Origin: Actinocatenispora thailandica
GTDB lineage: Bacteria; Actinomycetota; Actinomycetes; Mycobacteriales; Micromonosporaceae
DNA length: 64,000 bases
Assembly: GCF_016865425.1 (NCBI RefSeq)
Contig: NZ_AP023355.1
Coordinates: forward strand, 5,702,198 to 5,766,197
Reading direction: 5' to 3'
Below are positions 36,755 to 46,133 of the stretch, piece by piece. Below the pieces are notes generated by a model. That model was given only the letters and a program-made list of their open reading frames with translations. It did not search any database and had not been told where the DNA came from. Position numbers and translations under genes: made by a program. The stretch's first letter is position 1. Every line of letters begins with the position of its first letter.

Positions 36755-37840
36755 TTACTTGGGCTGCGCCCCGGAAGTGATGGTGATCTTGCCGGACTCG
36801 ATGTCCGAACCGACCTGGGTGACTTCCTTCTGCAGCGAGGTCGGGACCTTGGACTCCCAGTCGTGGTACGGCGCCAGGCCGACCCCCTGGTTGCTCAGGT
36901 CACCGATGTAGCTGCCGGTCAGCGCCTTGCCCTTCTGGGCGCCCTCGACCGCCTTCTGCACCGCCGCGGCGATGCCCTTGGTCACCGAGGTCATGAACGT
37001 CGAGCAGTAGTTCTTCGCGCTCACGCAGCCGTCGAAGTCGACGAAGATGGTGGACTGCTTGCCGCCGCTCTTGACCGTCGTCGCCGCCGTACCCAGCGCG
37101 GTACCGCCGGCGACCGGCAGGATGATGTCGGCGCCCTGCGAGATGAACGTCTTGGTCAGCGACTGACCCTTGTTCTGGTCGGTGAAGCTCTGGGCGAAAA
37201 CGCCCTTCTTGGACTTCTCGTCCCAGCCGAGCACCTTGACGTTCTTGTGCTTGGTCTTGTTGTAGTACTGGACGCCCTCCCAGAAGCCGTCCATGTAGAT
37301 CGTCACCGGCGGGATGTTCAGCCCGCCGTAGGTGGCGACCTTGCCGGTCTTCGTCATCCCCGCCGCGAGGTAGCCCGCCTGGAACGCCGGCTGCGCGGTG
37401 TTGAACTGCATCGAGTAGACGTTCGGCAGGTCGACCTGGGCGTCGATGATGGCGAACTTCTGCTTCGGGTTCGCCTTCGCCACCTTGGTCAGCGCGTCCG
37501 ACATCAGCCCGCCGACGCCGATCACCAGGTCGCACTTGGCGTTGACGAACTTCGTCAGGTTCGGCTCGTAGTCCTGCTCGCTGGAGGACTGGGTGTTCTG
37601 GATGTCGACCTTGCTGTCGTCCTTCTTCGCGTCCTGCATGCCCTGCCAGGCCGACGCGTTGAACGAGTGGTCGTCGATGCCACCGGTGTCGGTGACCATG
37701 CATGCCTTGTACTGGCCGCTCCCGCTGCCGCCACTGCTGGCACTCTTCTCCGGCGGCTTGCCACACCCGGCGGCCATGGCGAGCGAGAGCCCTCCGACCG
37801 CGAGCACCGTGACGAGCCGCACCCCACGCACCCGGCGCAA
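36755..37840 (-). CDS. BMP-family nucleoside-binding lipoprotein
   Basis: 361 residues. TTG 37840 is favoured because AAGGAG lies six bases upstream; GTG 37858 is the alternative. Signal MRRVRGVRLVTVLAVGG, lipobox MAAGCGK with Cys26, and a Ser/Gly linker. The BMP/PnrA fold shows CMVTDTGGIDDHSFNASAW, CDLVIGVGGLMSDAL, DFDGCVSAKNYCS and GLAPYHDWE. PnrA-type proteins bind purine and pyrimidine nucleosides at the cell surface. First gene of the operon that also holds ATPase, two permeases, cdd and deoA, which supports a nucleoside ligand. Confidence 0.93.
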   Translation of the reverse strand: MRRVRGVRLVTVLAVGGLSLAMAAGCGKPPEKSASSGGSGSGQYKACMVTDTGGIDDHSFNASAWQGMQDAKKDDSKVDIQNTQSSSEQDYEPNLTKFVNAKCDLVIGVGGLMSDALTKVAKANPKQKFAIIDAQVDLPNVYSMQFNTAQPAFQAGYLAAGMTKTGKVATYGGLNIPPVTIYMDGFWEGVQYYNKTKHKNVKVLGWDEKSKKGVFAQSFTDQNKGQSLTKTFISQGADIILPVAGGTALGTAATTVKSGGKQSTIFVDFDGCVSAKNYCSTFMTSVTKGIAAAVQKAVEGAQKGKALTGSYIGDLSNQGVGLAPYHDWESKVPTSLQKEVTQVGSDIESGKITITSGAQPK

Positions 37841-38004
37841 GACGGTCTCCTTCCGCACCAGCCACCGCTCCGATGCGGTGGCTTTACCGGTGGGCAGCGT
37901 AGTCGTAGCACTCCCGTCGTACCGGCGCGGCCTGGCACCCCGGTACCGAGCCGTGACCTGCCCGGACGACAGCACCCCAGAAGGTCAGCTTCGCCCCAGG
38001 CAGA

Positions 38005-38280
38005 TCAACGGGTATGTATCTTTCCGGCCCGTTCCGCCGCGCCGGACCGCGCGGCGGCACGAATCGCCAGCCAGCCGCGCACGCCGAGCACCGCGATCGC
38101 CGTTCCGAACAGCACGGACGCCGCGATCAGCAGCACGTGTACCCACAGGAAGGCGGTCGGCGAGCCGTGCTGCCAGGCCCGGTCGTCCTGCCAGACGGCG
38201 AGCGCGAACCGGGGCCAGATGATCCAGGTCCACACGCCGAAGGCGACGAGCAGGGTGGAGGTCAGTCGGGACAGCTTCAC
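38005..38280 (-). CDS. SCO4848-family small membrane protein
   Basis: 91 residues, ATG 38280. Two membrane helices (about 6-28 and 45-70) flank a short loop with WQDDRAWQHGSPTAFLWVH; the basic C-tail ends AGKIHTR. WTWIIWPRFALAVWQD is characteristic of the actinobacterial SCO4848 family. Function unknown. It stands alone, with the bmp promoter region (37841-38004) on its left. Confidence 0.85.
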   Translation of the reverse strand: MKLSRLTSTLLVAFGVWTWIIWPRFALAVWQDDRAWQHGSPTAFLWVHVLLIAASVLFGTAIAVLGVRGWLAIRAAARSGAAERAGKIHTR

Positions 38281-38407
38281 CGGGCCAGTATCGCCGGTCT
38301 TCTACCGACCGTCGAAGCCACCCCGGGCCGGCGCGAAAAAGACCTTGGCGACCGGCCCCAGCCGGGCGTACTGTTCGAGCCACGTGGGAAAGGAGGTGGT
38401 CCGATAC

Positions 38408-38446
38408 ATGTGTGGTAAACGGACTCGCGAGGTGGTTGTCCGCTAG
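38408..38446 (+). CDS. Mini-ORF of 12 codons with a near-perfect ribosome site
   Basis: ATG 38408 encodes MCGKRTREVVVR and stops at TAG 38446. AAAGGAGGT (38389-38397) is an almost full complement of the 16S tail, 10 bases upstream. Such a strong site on an isolated 12-codon frame suggests either a translated leader/small protein or a regulatory ribosome-binding element. It precedes an apparent structured RNA region ending in a terminator. No homolog recognised from memory. Confidence 0.45.
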   Translation: MCGKRTREVVVR

Positions 38447-38514
38447 CCGCCGTTCGGACTGCGAGATTGGCCGGAGTGTGCTCGCGGAAAACGCGAGCCG
38501 GATCTCTCCGTTTT

Positions 38515-38741
38515 GCCTCCTGGGGGCGCAGCCCCCAGACCCTGCGCCGGCGGGCTTCGCCCCCGGCACCCCGATAGGGGTCGGGTTGCGGGCGGACGGT
38601 GGGCGGCGAATCCCAGGCAACTACCCGACCCATGGGTCCCAGGCTTTGTCCACCTGGGCCTTCCGTCCCGGAAGGAAGCACCCATGGGTCGCTTCATCTC
38701 AGGCCGACGGCCCCGAGGCGGTGACCCGCCCGGGGCCGTCG
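38515..38741 (+). ncRNA. Candidate structured RNA ending in a terminator
   Basis: The stretch after the mini-ORF holds successive helices. An 8-bp CTGGGGGC/GCCCCCAG stem lies near 38521. GACCCATGGGTC at 38627-38638 recurs at 38679-38690 (11 of 12) and can close an outer helix. Inside are CCCAGG/CCTGGG (38638-38658) and CCTTCC/GGAAGG (38659-38675), giving a three-way-junction-like fold. A strong hairpin follows at 38705-38741. No known RNA family recognised; it lacks SRP, tmRNA and RNase P hallmarks. Confidence 0.35.
38705..38741. terminator. Strong bipartite hairpin terminator
   Basis: Outer perfect 11-bp CGACGGCCCCG stem and inner GGCGG/CCGCC stem separated by a one-base bulge, small loop. 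It could end transcription from the mini-ORF side (plus) and the YhgE-type gene (minus, stop 38789). Confidence 0.7.
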
Positions 38742-38788
38742 CGCTGTCCACCCCGCGATGATCCTCGTCGGCCCGCGCGGGCCACCGA

Positions 38789-39811
38789 TCAGCCGGTGGC
38801 CGGGGCCGCCACCGGCAGCCGGCGACGTGGCCTGGCCCGCCCGACCAGCACCAGGACCAGGCCCAGCACCGCCCAACCGGCCAGCACCGCGAGCGGCGTG
38901 CCGGCGCCGGCCGAGTCGAAGTAGACCACCGAGCGAAGCAGGGTGCCGCCGGCGCCGGGCGGCAGGAACTGGCCGAACGTGCCCCACCCGGTCGGCAGCA
39001 GTGCCGGCGCCGAGGTCAGCCCGGCCAGCGGGATGCCCAGGACGAACAGCACGGCGACACCGACGCCGGCGCCGGGCGAGCCGAGCACTGCGACCAGTCC
39101 GAGCATGCTGCCGGCCACGGCGAGCGCCAGCAGCCCGACGACCGCCGCGTTGAGCAGGTAGCTGCCCGGCACCGCACCCAGCGCGTACTGCCCGATCGCC
39201 ATCGACGCCAGCCCGGCGAGCGCGGCGAACAGCAGCACCCCGAGCAACCGTAGCCAGCGGGACGCGATCGCCAGCCCGAGCAGGATCCCGGCCAGCATGC
39301 TGGTCATCACCAGCGGCAGGATGCCGATCGACAGCAGCACGCCGTTCGGGTCGTCCGGGTCGCTCGGTACCACGTCGGTGACCGCGATGTGCGCGCCGGT
39401 GCGCTGTCCCGCGGCCTGCGCGACCTGCCGCAGCAGCAGCGCGACCTGCGGTGCCGCAGCGGACGCGACGTGCAGTTGGACGCCGCCGCGGCTCACCAGG
39501 AAGGCCCCGTAGGCGTCCCGGTGCCGCAGCGCGCGGTCGGCTGCTGCGGCGGTCGGCACGGTGTCGATGTCGAACGCGCCGGGCTTGGCCGCGGCGAGCT
39601 GGCCGGCGAGCTGGTGCGTGGCGGGGGCCGGGCCGGCGACGACGATCGGCAGGTCGCGTGGCGCACTGTGCAGCGCCGGCCAGGCGAACAGGGTGAGCAG
39701 GACCGCCTGCACGGCGACGACGGCCAGCACGATGCCGACCAGCGGGCCGGCGACTCTCCGGCGGGTGGCGCCCGGCGCCTCGGTACCGGATTCGACGGTG
39801 CGGATGTCCAT
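38789..39811 (-). CDS. YhgE/Pip-like (DUF3533-type) membrane protein
   Basis: 340 residues. One N-terminal membrane helix (about 22-45), then an extracellular domain of about 110 residues containing APATHQLAGQL and DRALRHRDAYGAFLVSRGG, then five or six membrane helices from about 155, ending in a basic tail. This is the layout of YhgE/Pip and ABC-2-type permease relatives, often exporters of lipids or drugs with no ATPase of their own. It is divergent from a TetR gene with two palindromes between them, so it is the likely TetR target. Confidence 0.8.
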   Translation of the reverse strand: MDIRTVESGTEAPGATRRRVAGPLVGIVLAVVAVQAVLLTLFAWPALHSAPRDLPIVVAGPAPATHQLAGQLAAAKPGAFDIDTVPTAAAADRALRHRDAYGAFLVSRGGVQLHVASAAAPQVALLLRQVAQAAGQRTGAHIAVTDVVPSDPDDPNGVLLSIGILPLVMTSMLAGILLGLAIASRWLRLLGVLLFAALAGLASMAIGQYALGAVPGSYLLNAAVVGLLALAVAGSMLGLVAVLGSPGAGVGVAVLFVLGIPLAGLTSAPALLPTGWGTFGQFLPPGAGGTLLRSVVYFDSAGAGTPLAVLAGWAVLGLVLVLVGRARPRRRLPVAAPATG

Positions 39812-39824
39812 GACCGCTCCAAAA

Positions 39825-39894
39825 AACGAATGGTCGTTCTCCTTTGCTCAGGGTGCGCCCGACGGCTCCCGGTTGTCAAGAACGAACATTCGTT
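39825..39894. promoter_or_regulatory. Two TetR-type operators between the YhgE-like gene and tetR
   Basis: AACGAATGGTCGTT at 39825-39838 and AACGAACATTCGTT at 39881-39894 share AACGAA/TCGTT halves. The right site overlaps a promoter-like pair for the regulator (TTGTCA at 39873, TTTACT at 39894) that would start transcription at or next to ATG 39908. Confidence 0.7.
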
Positions 39895-39907
39895 TTACTG
39901 TCGGGGC

Positions 39908-40504
39908 ATGCCCCGGGTCTCCGCCGAACACCGCACCGCCCGGCGGCGTCAGATCCTGGACGCCGCCCGCCGCTGCTTCGACCGCAACGGGTTCCACCGC
40001 ACCTCGATGCAGCACATCCTGACCGAGGCCGGGCTGTCCGCCGGCGCGGTCTACGGCTACTTCCGGAGCAAGGACGAGATCATGACCACCATCGCCGGCG
40101 AGACGATCGGCCAGGTCCTCGCCGGCGTCGGTGCGAGCCTCGACGCCGACCCGCCGCCGCCGGTGTCGGAACTGCTCGACACCGTCCTCACCGAGGTCGA
40201 CCGGCACCTCGGCCCGGACGGCATGCTGCGCCTGGCGGTCCAGGTGTGGGGCGAGTCGATGCACGACGCGGCGATGTCCGAGTTCGTCGCCGCGACCTAC
40301 GCCCGGCTGCGCGCGCTGTTCGTCGGCTACGCCGAGCGCGCCACGACGGCCGGCGTGCTGCCCGCCGGAACCGACCCGGCGCAGGCCGGGGCCGCGCTGT
40401 TCGGCCTGATCCCGGGCTACATCCTGCAGCGAGTGCTGATCGGTGAGCCGGACCGCCGGGACTACCTCGCCGGCGTCCGGGCGCTGCTGCGCGACCGGCG
40501 CTGA
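39908..40504 (+). CDS. TetR-family transcriptional repressor
   Basis: 198 residues from ATG 39908. The N-terminal TetR DNA-binding domain has RRRQILDAARRCFDRNGFHR, then TSMQHILTEAGLSAGAVYGY and FRSKDEIM. The C-terminal ligand domain is helical, with MLRLAVQVWGESMHDAAM. It should repress itself and the divergent YhgE-like membrane gene through the AACGAA palindromes. No ribosome site is visible, consistent with a leaderless mRNA. The inducer is unknown. Confidence 0.92.
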   Translation: MPRVSAEHRTARRRQILDAARRCFDRNGFHRTSMQHILTEAGLSAGAVYGYFRSKDEIMTTIAGETIGQVLAGVGASLDADPPPPVSELLDTVLTEVDRHLGPDGMLRLAVQVWGESMHDAAMSEFVAATYARLRALFVGYAERATTAGVLPAGTDPAQAGAALFGLIPGYILQRVLIGEPDRRDYLAGVRALLRDRR

Positions 40505-40529
40505 CGCTCCGCCACCCGGCGGCCGGGAG

Positions 40530-41042
40530 TCAGGCGGTCAGCGCGAAGTCACGGCGGGGCCGCCAGCGGCTGTCGCCGTTGTGCACGAACAGCCGGAACC
40601 CGACCACGTCGAACCGCACCTCGAACCCGGCCAGGTCGGTGAAGACCTGGTCCAGCGCCGGCTGCGGCACGTCCTGGGCCACCGTGATGTGCGGGTGGTA
40701 GGGGTACTTGATCTCCCGCTCCAGCGGGCCGGACCGCACGTCGGCGGCGAGCCGCTCGCACTCGCTGATGCCGGCCGCGACCGCGACGAACACCACGTCG
40801 GTGATCGGCCGGAACGTACCGGTGCCACGCAGCAACAGGCTGAAGCCGGCGTGCCGGGCGGCGACCTGGGCGAGGTGCCGCTCCACCACCGGCTCGGCGT
40901 CGTCACCGATCTCGGTCGGCGGCAGCAGGGTCAGATGCGTCGGCACGTACTCGGCCTGGGGGTCACCGGCCTGCGCCCGGCACCGGTTCAGATAGCTGCC
41001 CCAGGGCTCGGGAACGTCGATCGCCACCCCGATGACCCGCAT
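40530..41042 (-). CDS. 2H phosphoesterase / 2'-5' RNA ligase family protein
   Basis: 170 residues from ATG 41042, with GGAGGCG five bases upstream. The two HxT motifs of the 2H superfamily are HLTLL (His36) and HITVA (about 124), symmetrically placed as in LigT/ThpR. The family hydrolyses cyclic phosphodiesters or ligates 2'-5' RNA ends; the physiological substrate is not predictable. It is convergent with tetR. The spacer to trpS (41043-41211) holds nothing clear. Confidence 0.88.
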   Translation of the reverse strand: MRVIGVAIDVPEPWGSYLNRCRAQAGDPQAEYVPTHLTLLPPTEIGDDAEPVVERHLAQVAARHAGFSLLLRGTGTFRPITDVVFVAVAAGISECERLAADVRSGPLEREIKYPYHPHITVAQDVPQPALDQVFTDLAGFEVRFDVVGFRLFVHNGDSRWRPRRDFALTA

Positions 41043-41211
41043 CGCGCCTCCAGCAAAAGACCGTGTCACACCACGCCCGACGGCGCCGCGCCGGCGAACG
41101 CACCTCCTGCCTCCGAGGTCCCGCGAGGCAGACCCTAACCGGCCGGTACGCCTGTCGTACAGACCGGCCTCGGGTGCGCGCCGACCGGACCGGCGCCGGC
41201 CGCCCGCCCGA

Positions 41212-42237
<1,026 letters not shown>

Positions 42238-42285
42238 TCAGCAGCCCGACAGCCCGCCACCACCCGTCCCGCACCCGCCGGAAAA

Positions 42286-42346
42286 GTCGATCATGGCGTT
42301 ATCTGGCCGGTAAGCGCTTACCGACGGAGATAACGCCATGATCGAC
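42286..42346. repeat. Dispersed inverted repeat, copy 2
   Basis: Perfect 19-bp arms (GTCGATCATGGCGTTATCT) around a 23-base centre that itself holds the palindrome GGTAAGCGCTTACC. The right arm and flank CCATGATCGACAGGGG match copy 1 at 23601-23666. It lies 12 bases past the sugar permease stop and may terminate that operon. Confidence 0.8.
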
Positions 42347-42357
42347 AGGGGGTCGGG

Positions 42358-43266
42358 TCAGCCCTTGGTGGAGCCGAGGGTGAGGCCGGAGATGAACTGG
42401 CGCTGCAGCAGCATGTAGACGACCAGGGTCGGGATCGCGACGATCATCGCGGCCGCCGCGATCAGGTTCTGGTTCGAGACGAACTGGCCCTGCAGGTTCG
42501 CCAGCGCCGAGGTCACCGGCCGCCGGCTGCCCGTCTCGATCAGCGTGATCGCCCAGAAGAAGTCGTTGTAGATCCAGGTGGTCAGCAGCGTCGCCAGCGC
42601 GGCCAGTGCCGGCCGCACCAGCGGCAGCGTCAACTTCCAGTACCGGGTCCACAGCGAGGCGCCGTCCACCACGGACGCCTCGTACATCTCGTCCGGGATG
42701 GTGCGCATGAAGTTGCTCAGCACGAACACGCAGAACCCCAGCTGGAACGCCACGTTGATGGCGACCAGCCCGGCGATCGAGTTGTACATCAGGCCGCTCT
42801 CGGCCAGGAAGTGCGGCAGCGGAATCATCAGGTAGAGCCGGTACAGCGGGGTGATGATGACCTGCTGCGGCAGCAGGTTGCCGGCGGTGAACAGGATCAG
42901 CAATGCGACGTTGATCTTGATGTTGACCCGGGTCAGCACGAACGCCACCAGCGACGCCAGGAACAGCGTGATGAGCACCGCCGGCAGCGTGATCAGCACC
43001 GAGTTGAGGAAGAAGTGGAACATGTCCGACTGCTGCCAGGCGTTCACGTAGTTCGAGAACGTCAGCTTGTGCGGCAGCGAGACGTACCCCAGCTTCGAGG
43101 TCTCCGCGTAGGGCCGGAGCGAGACGTACAGCGCGAACAGGATCGGCACCAGCCACAGCACCGTCGCACCGATCATCAGCACGTACGACAGGATCCGGCC
43201 GATCGGGAACCGCTTCCCGGCCTTCTGCCGCGACACCGGGCCCACGTCGGCAGTGGCCGCGCTCAT
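42358..43266 (-). CDS. Carbohydrate ABC transporter permease (MalG type)
   Basis: 302 residues from ATG 43266, overlapping its partner as ATGA. Six membrane helices. The EAA loop is DEMYEASVVDGASLWTRYWK with LTLPLVRPALAAL, the MalG-class signature. The C-terminus GLTLGSTKG is typical of this family. Forms the membrane channel for the sugar bound by the lipoprotein at 44352-45701; probably galactose or a galactoside, from the linked gal genes. Confidence 0.93.
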   Translation of the reverse strand: MSAATADVGPVSRQKAGKRFPIGRILSYVLMIGATVLWLVPILFALYVSLRPYAETSKLGYVSLPHKLTFSNYVNAWQQSDMFHFFLNSVLITLPAVLITLFLASLVAFVLTRVNIKINVALLILFTAGNLLPQQVIITPLYRLYLMIPLPHFLAESGLMYNSIAGLVAINVAFQLGFCVFVLSNFMRTIPDEMYEASVVDGASLWTRYWKLTLPLVRPALAALATLLTTWIYNDFFWAITLIETGSRRPVTSALANLQGQFVSNQNLIAAAAMIVAIPTLVVYMLLQRQFISGLTLGSTKG

Positions 43267-44258
43267 CGGCCTTCCTTCCGCTTGAAGTTCTGGTACAGGA
43301 AGATCGAGATCGGGATCAGCGAGATCACCAGCAACACGACTCCGAGCGCGGAGCCGAAGCCGACCTGCGACGTCTCGCCGACGATGTTGTTGGTGACCAG
43401 CACCGACAGCAGTTCCAGGCCGTTCGAGCCCTTGTTGACGATGTACACCAGGTCGAACGCGCGCAGCGACTCGATCACCGTGACCACGATGATGACGATG
43501 TTGATCGGCCGCAGCGTCGGGAAGATGACCCGCCAGAACGTCTGCCACGCGTTCGCCCCGTCGACCTGCGCGGCTTCGCGCAACGCCGGGTCGGCGGCCT
43601 TCAACCCGGCCAGGTAGAGCACCATCACGTACCCGGCCTGTCGCCAGGTGGCGGCCACCAGCACCGCCCACAGGTTGAGGTGCGGGTTGCCGAGCCAGTC
43701 GATCAGGTTGTCGTTCTGGTTGTGCCCGATGATCGTGTTGATCAGGCCGTAGTTCGGCGAGTAGACGAACTCCCAGATGATCCCGATCAGCGCGAGCGAG
43801 AGCATCACCGGCAGGAACAGCACGCTCTGGTAGATCCGGCTGCCCTTGATGCCGCGGTCGATGACCACCGCGAACAGCATCCCGAGCGGGGTGGCGATCA
43901 CGATGAACACCAGCAGCCACAGCACGTTGTGCTCGACCGCCGGCCAGAACGGCGGGTAGTTCGTCGCGGCCCGGTGGTAGTTGTCGACGCCGGTGAAGCA
44001 GCCGTTGTCCTGGATCAGGCCGCCGGACGGCCGGCACGCCCGCGGGTGCAGCCCGCCGACGCCGGACCACCGGAAGAACGACAGCACCACCGAGGCGATC
44101 GCCGGGCCCCAGACGAACGCGAGGTCGACCACGATCGGCACCGCGAGCATGCCGAGGACGACCAGGATCTCCTTCTTGGTCAACCGGCCGAGCCGGCGGC
44201 GACGGCGCTTCGGCGCCTGCGTCACCGCCGGCGACGCGTCGTTCACCGTCGAAGCCAT
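43263..44258 (-). CDS. Carbohydrate ABC transporter permease (MalF type)
   Basis: 331 residues from ATG 44258 (MASTVNDASPAV), GGAG upstream. A basic cytoplasmic N-terminus KRRRRRLGRLTKKE precedes six to seven membrane helices. The EAA loop is PALREAAQVDGANAWQTFWR followed by VIFPTLRPINIV. Pairs with the MalG-type permease. No ATPase gene lies in this operon; a shared MsiK-type ATPase encoded elsewhere is the usual solution in actinomycetes (inference). Confidence 0.93.
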   Translation of the reverse strand: MASTVNDASPAVTQAPKRRRRRLGRLTKKEILVVLGMLAVPIVVDLAFVWGPAIASVVLSFFRWSGVGGLHPRACRPSGGLIQDNGCFTGVDNYHRAATNYPPFWPAVEHNVLWLLVFIVIATPLGMLFAVVIDRGIKGSRIYQSVLFLPVMLSLALIGIIWEFVYSPNYGLINTIIGHNQNDNLIDWLGNPHLNLWAVLVAATWRQAGYVMVLYLAGLKAADPALREAAQVDGANAWQTFWRVIFPTLRPINIVIIVVTVIESLRAFDLVYIVNKGSNGLELLSVLVTNNIVGETSQVGFGSALGVVLLVISLIPISIFLYQNFKRKEGR

Positions 44259-44351
44259 CCGTTCGGACTCCAATCTGCGTCTGCCACCGGCGCACCCGGC
44301 CGGCGTGCAGGCCGCCGGTACGTCGTCCACGACGTACCGGCGGCGGCGAAC

Positions 44352-45701
44352 TCAGCTGTGGAAGATCGACTTGGCCTGCTTGGCCAGGCTCTGCTGGATC
44401 GTCGAGATCGTGCCGGCGGTCGGGTCACCGATGAACTTCTGGATCGCCTGCTCCAGCGCGGTGGCCATGGCCGGGTCGGTGTCCCGGTCGCCGAACTGCG
44501 CGACCGCCTTCTGCTGCGCGATCATCGTCGCCGACTTCTTCTGGATGTCGTTGTAGGTCGGCGCGACCAGGTCGGTGGCCAGACCGACGTCCCACTGGTC
44601 GTACTTGAGGTACGCGATCTCGGCTTGCTTGGTGCCGATGTACTCCAGCACCTTCTTCGCGCCGGCGGTGTTCTTCGCCTTCTTCGGCATGATGAAGCCG
44701 TCCGCCGGGGCGTCCATGTAGTCCTGGCCGTACGACGGGTTGATCGCCGGGTAGGCGAAGAAGTCCAGGTCCTTGATGTCCTTCTTGTCGGTCACGTACT
44801 GCGCCGCGACCTGGTTGGTGCCCTGGAACATCATGCCGGCCTTCTTGGCCTCCAGCGTCTTCGCCGCGTCCTGCCAGATCCGGCCGTTCGCGCCGGACTG
44901 CAGGTACGGCATCAGCTCACGCCACTGGTCGAAGACCTTGGTGACTTCGGAGTCGGTGTACGCGGCCTTGTTCTGCATGAGCTTCATGTGGTAGTCGTAC
45001 CCGTTGATCCGCATGTTCAGGATGTCGAACATGCCCAGGGCCGGCCACAGGTCCTTGTCCGCGAAGGCGAGCGGGATGATCTTGTCCTTCTTCATCTGCT
45101 TGCACAGCGCGATGAAGGAGTCCCAGTCCTTCGGGACGTCGTAGCCCTTGTCGGCGAAGGTGCTCTTGTTGTAGTGCACCACCCACGGGTAGTTGTAGAT
45201 CGGCACCAGGTAGTAGTGCCCGTCCACGCCCTTCGACAGGTTCTTGGCCACGTCGGGGAAGTTGCCGCCGATCTTGTCCCACACGTCGTCCAGCGGGTCG
45301 AGCAGCCCCTGGTTCGCGAAGTACTGCATGCGGTAGCCGGCGAACCAGGTGGCCAGGTCGTCGGGCGTGCCCTGCAGGTAGGACGTGATGTTGTTCTGGA
45401 ACGTGTTGTGGTCCGTGGTGTTGATCTTGGTGGTGACCCCGGTCTTGGCCTTGGCCGCCGAGATCAGCGACGCGAACGCCTGCTTCGGCGCGGGGTCGGA
45501 GTAGTTGGAGCCGAAGGTGATCTTCGAGCTGCTGCCGCCACCCTTCGTGGTCCCGCCGGAACCGCTGTCGCCGCTGCACGCCGCGGCCAGGGCGGGCACC
45601 GCCAGCGCGCCCGCGCCGATGCCGGCCGCACGCAGCAGGCCGCGTCGAGAGACGGCAGGACCCGCGGCACCAGGACCGCTTCCGGTCGATGACTGCGCCA
45701 T
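44352..45701 (-). CDS. Tat-exported sugar-binding lipoprotein of the gal ABC importer
   Basis: 449 residues. The twin-arginine signal SRRGLLRAAG (18-27) and lipobox ALAAACSG (Cys42) mark a Tat lipoprotein. The mature part is a family-1 sugar-binding protein with ITFGSNYSDPAPKQAFASLI, NNITSYLQGTPDDLATWFAG, GVDGHYYLVPIYNYPWVVHY and MMFQGTNQVAAQYV. It is the first gene of an operon with two permeases and is divergent from deoR-galTEK, which points to galactose or a galactose-containing glycan as ligand. A promoter pair is visible at 45760-45788. Confidence 0.92.
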   Translation of the reverse strand: MAQSSTGSGPGAAGPAVSRRGLLRAAGIGAGALAVPALAAACSGDSGSGGTTKGGGSSSKITFGSNYSDPAPKQAFASLISAAKAKTGVTTKINTTDHNTFQNNITSYLQGTPDDLATWFAGYRMQYFANQGLLDPLDDVWDKIGGNFPDVAKNLSKGVDGHYYLVPIYNYPWVVHYNKSTFADKGYDVPKDWDSFIALCKQMKKDKIIPLAFADKDLWPALGMFDILNMRINGYDYHMKLMQNKAAYTDSEVTKVFDQWRELMPYLQSGANGRIWQDAAKTLEAKKAGMMFQGTNQVAAQYVTDKKDIKDLDFFAYPAINPSYGQDYMDAPADGFIMPKKAKNTAGAKKVLEYIGTKQAEIAYLKYDQWDVGLATDLVAPTYNDIQKKSATMIAQQKAVAQFGDRDTDPAMATALEQAIQKFIGDPTAGTISTIQQSLAKQAKSIFHS

Positions 45702-45759
45702 GGGAAACCCCCTACAGGAAAGAACGAGGAATCAAACGCGACCCTTCAAAAGTCCCCAC

Positions 45760-45788
45760 ATTCCACCGCCCGGGTGAAGACCTGTCAA
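45760..45788 (-). promoter_or_regulatory. Promoter of the gal importer operon
   Basis: On the minus strand TTGACA (45788-45783), a 17-base spacer and TGGAAT (45765-45760), a good vegetative-type match. It predicts a leader of about 50 bases before ATG 45701. Confidence 0.6.
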
Positions 45789-45950
45789 GTCCCTCGCCGC
45801 GCTCGTGGCCCGATCGATGCCAAACCCGCGTGGTCGGCCGATACTCGCTGCCCACACGGTAGTCACGGATCGGCCATCCGGTGGCAACGCACGGGAAACA
45901 GGCCGACGGTACGAAGGCGACCCGACCGATCGGCGGGTGGCGGAGGTGTG

Positions 45951-46007
45951 CAACACTCTCGTTCGAACGTGTTGACTCTTGGTCGATCTGGCATAAGAGT
46001 TGATAAC
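45951..46007. promoter_or_regulatory. Candidate DeoR operator and promoter region
   Basis: In the 432-base space between divergent gal operons, CAACAC/GTGTTG (45951-45974) and ACTCTT/AAGAGT (45975-46000) form two inverted repeats. TTGACT at 45972 could be the -35 of deoR. This is the only clear symmetric DNA in the gap besides the importer promoter. Confidence 0.4.
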
Positions 46008-46133
46008 GGCGACGACGGACTCCGTCGGCCGGGGACCACGCCGCCGACCCGGCGGGACACCCGTCAGCCGAGCCGAACACGTCCGCACGTTCGGCCCGGT
46101 GCATCGCAGTCGGCGCACCCAGGAGGCTCCCAG

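Noticed and set aside
38515-38741. SRP RNA, tmRNA, RNase P RNA or a known riboswitch
   Set aside because: None of the conserved cores of these RNAs is present; only generic hairpins are seen.
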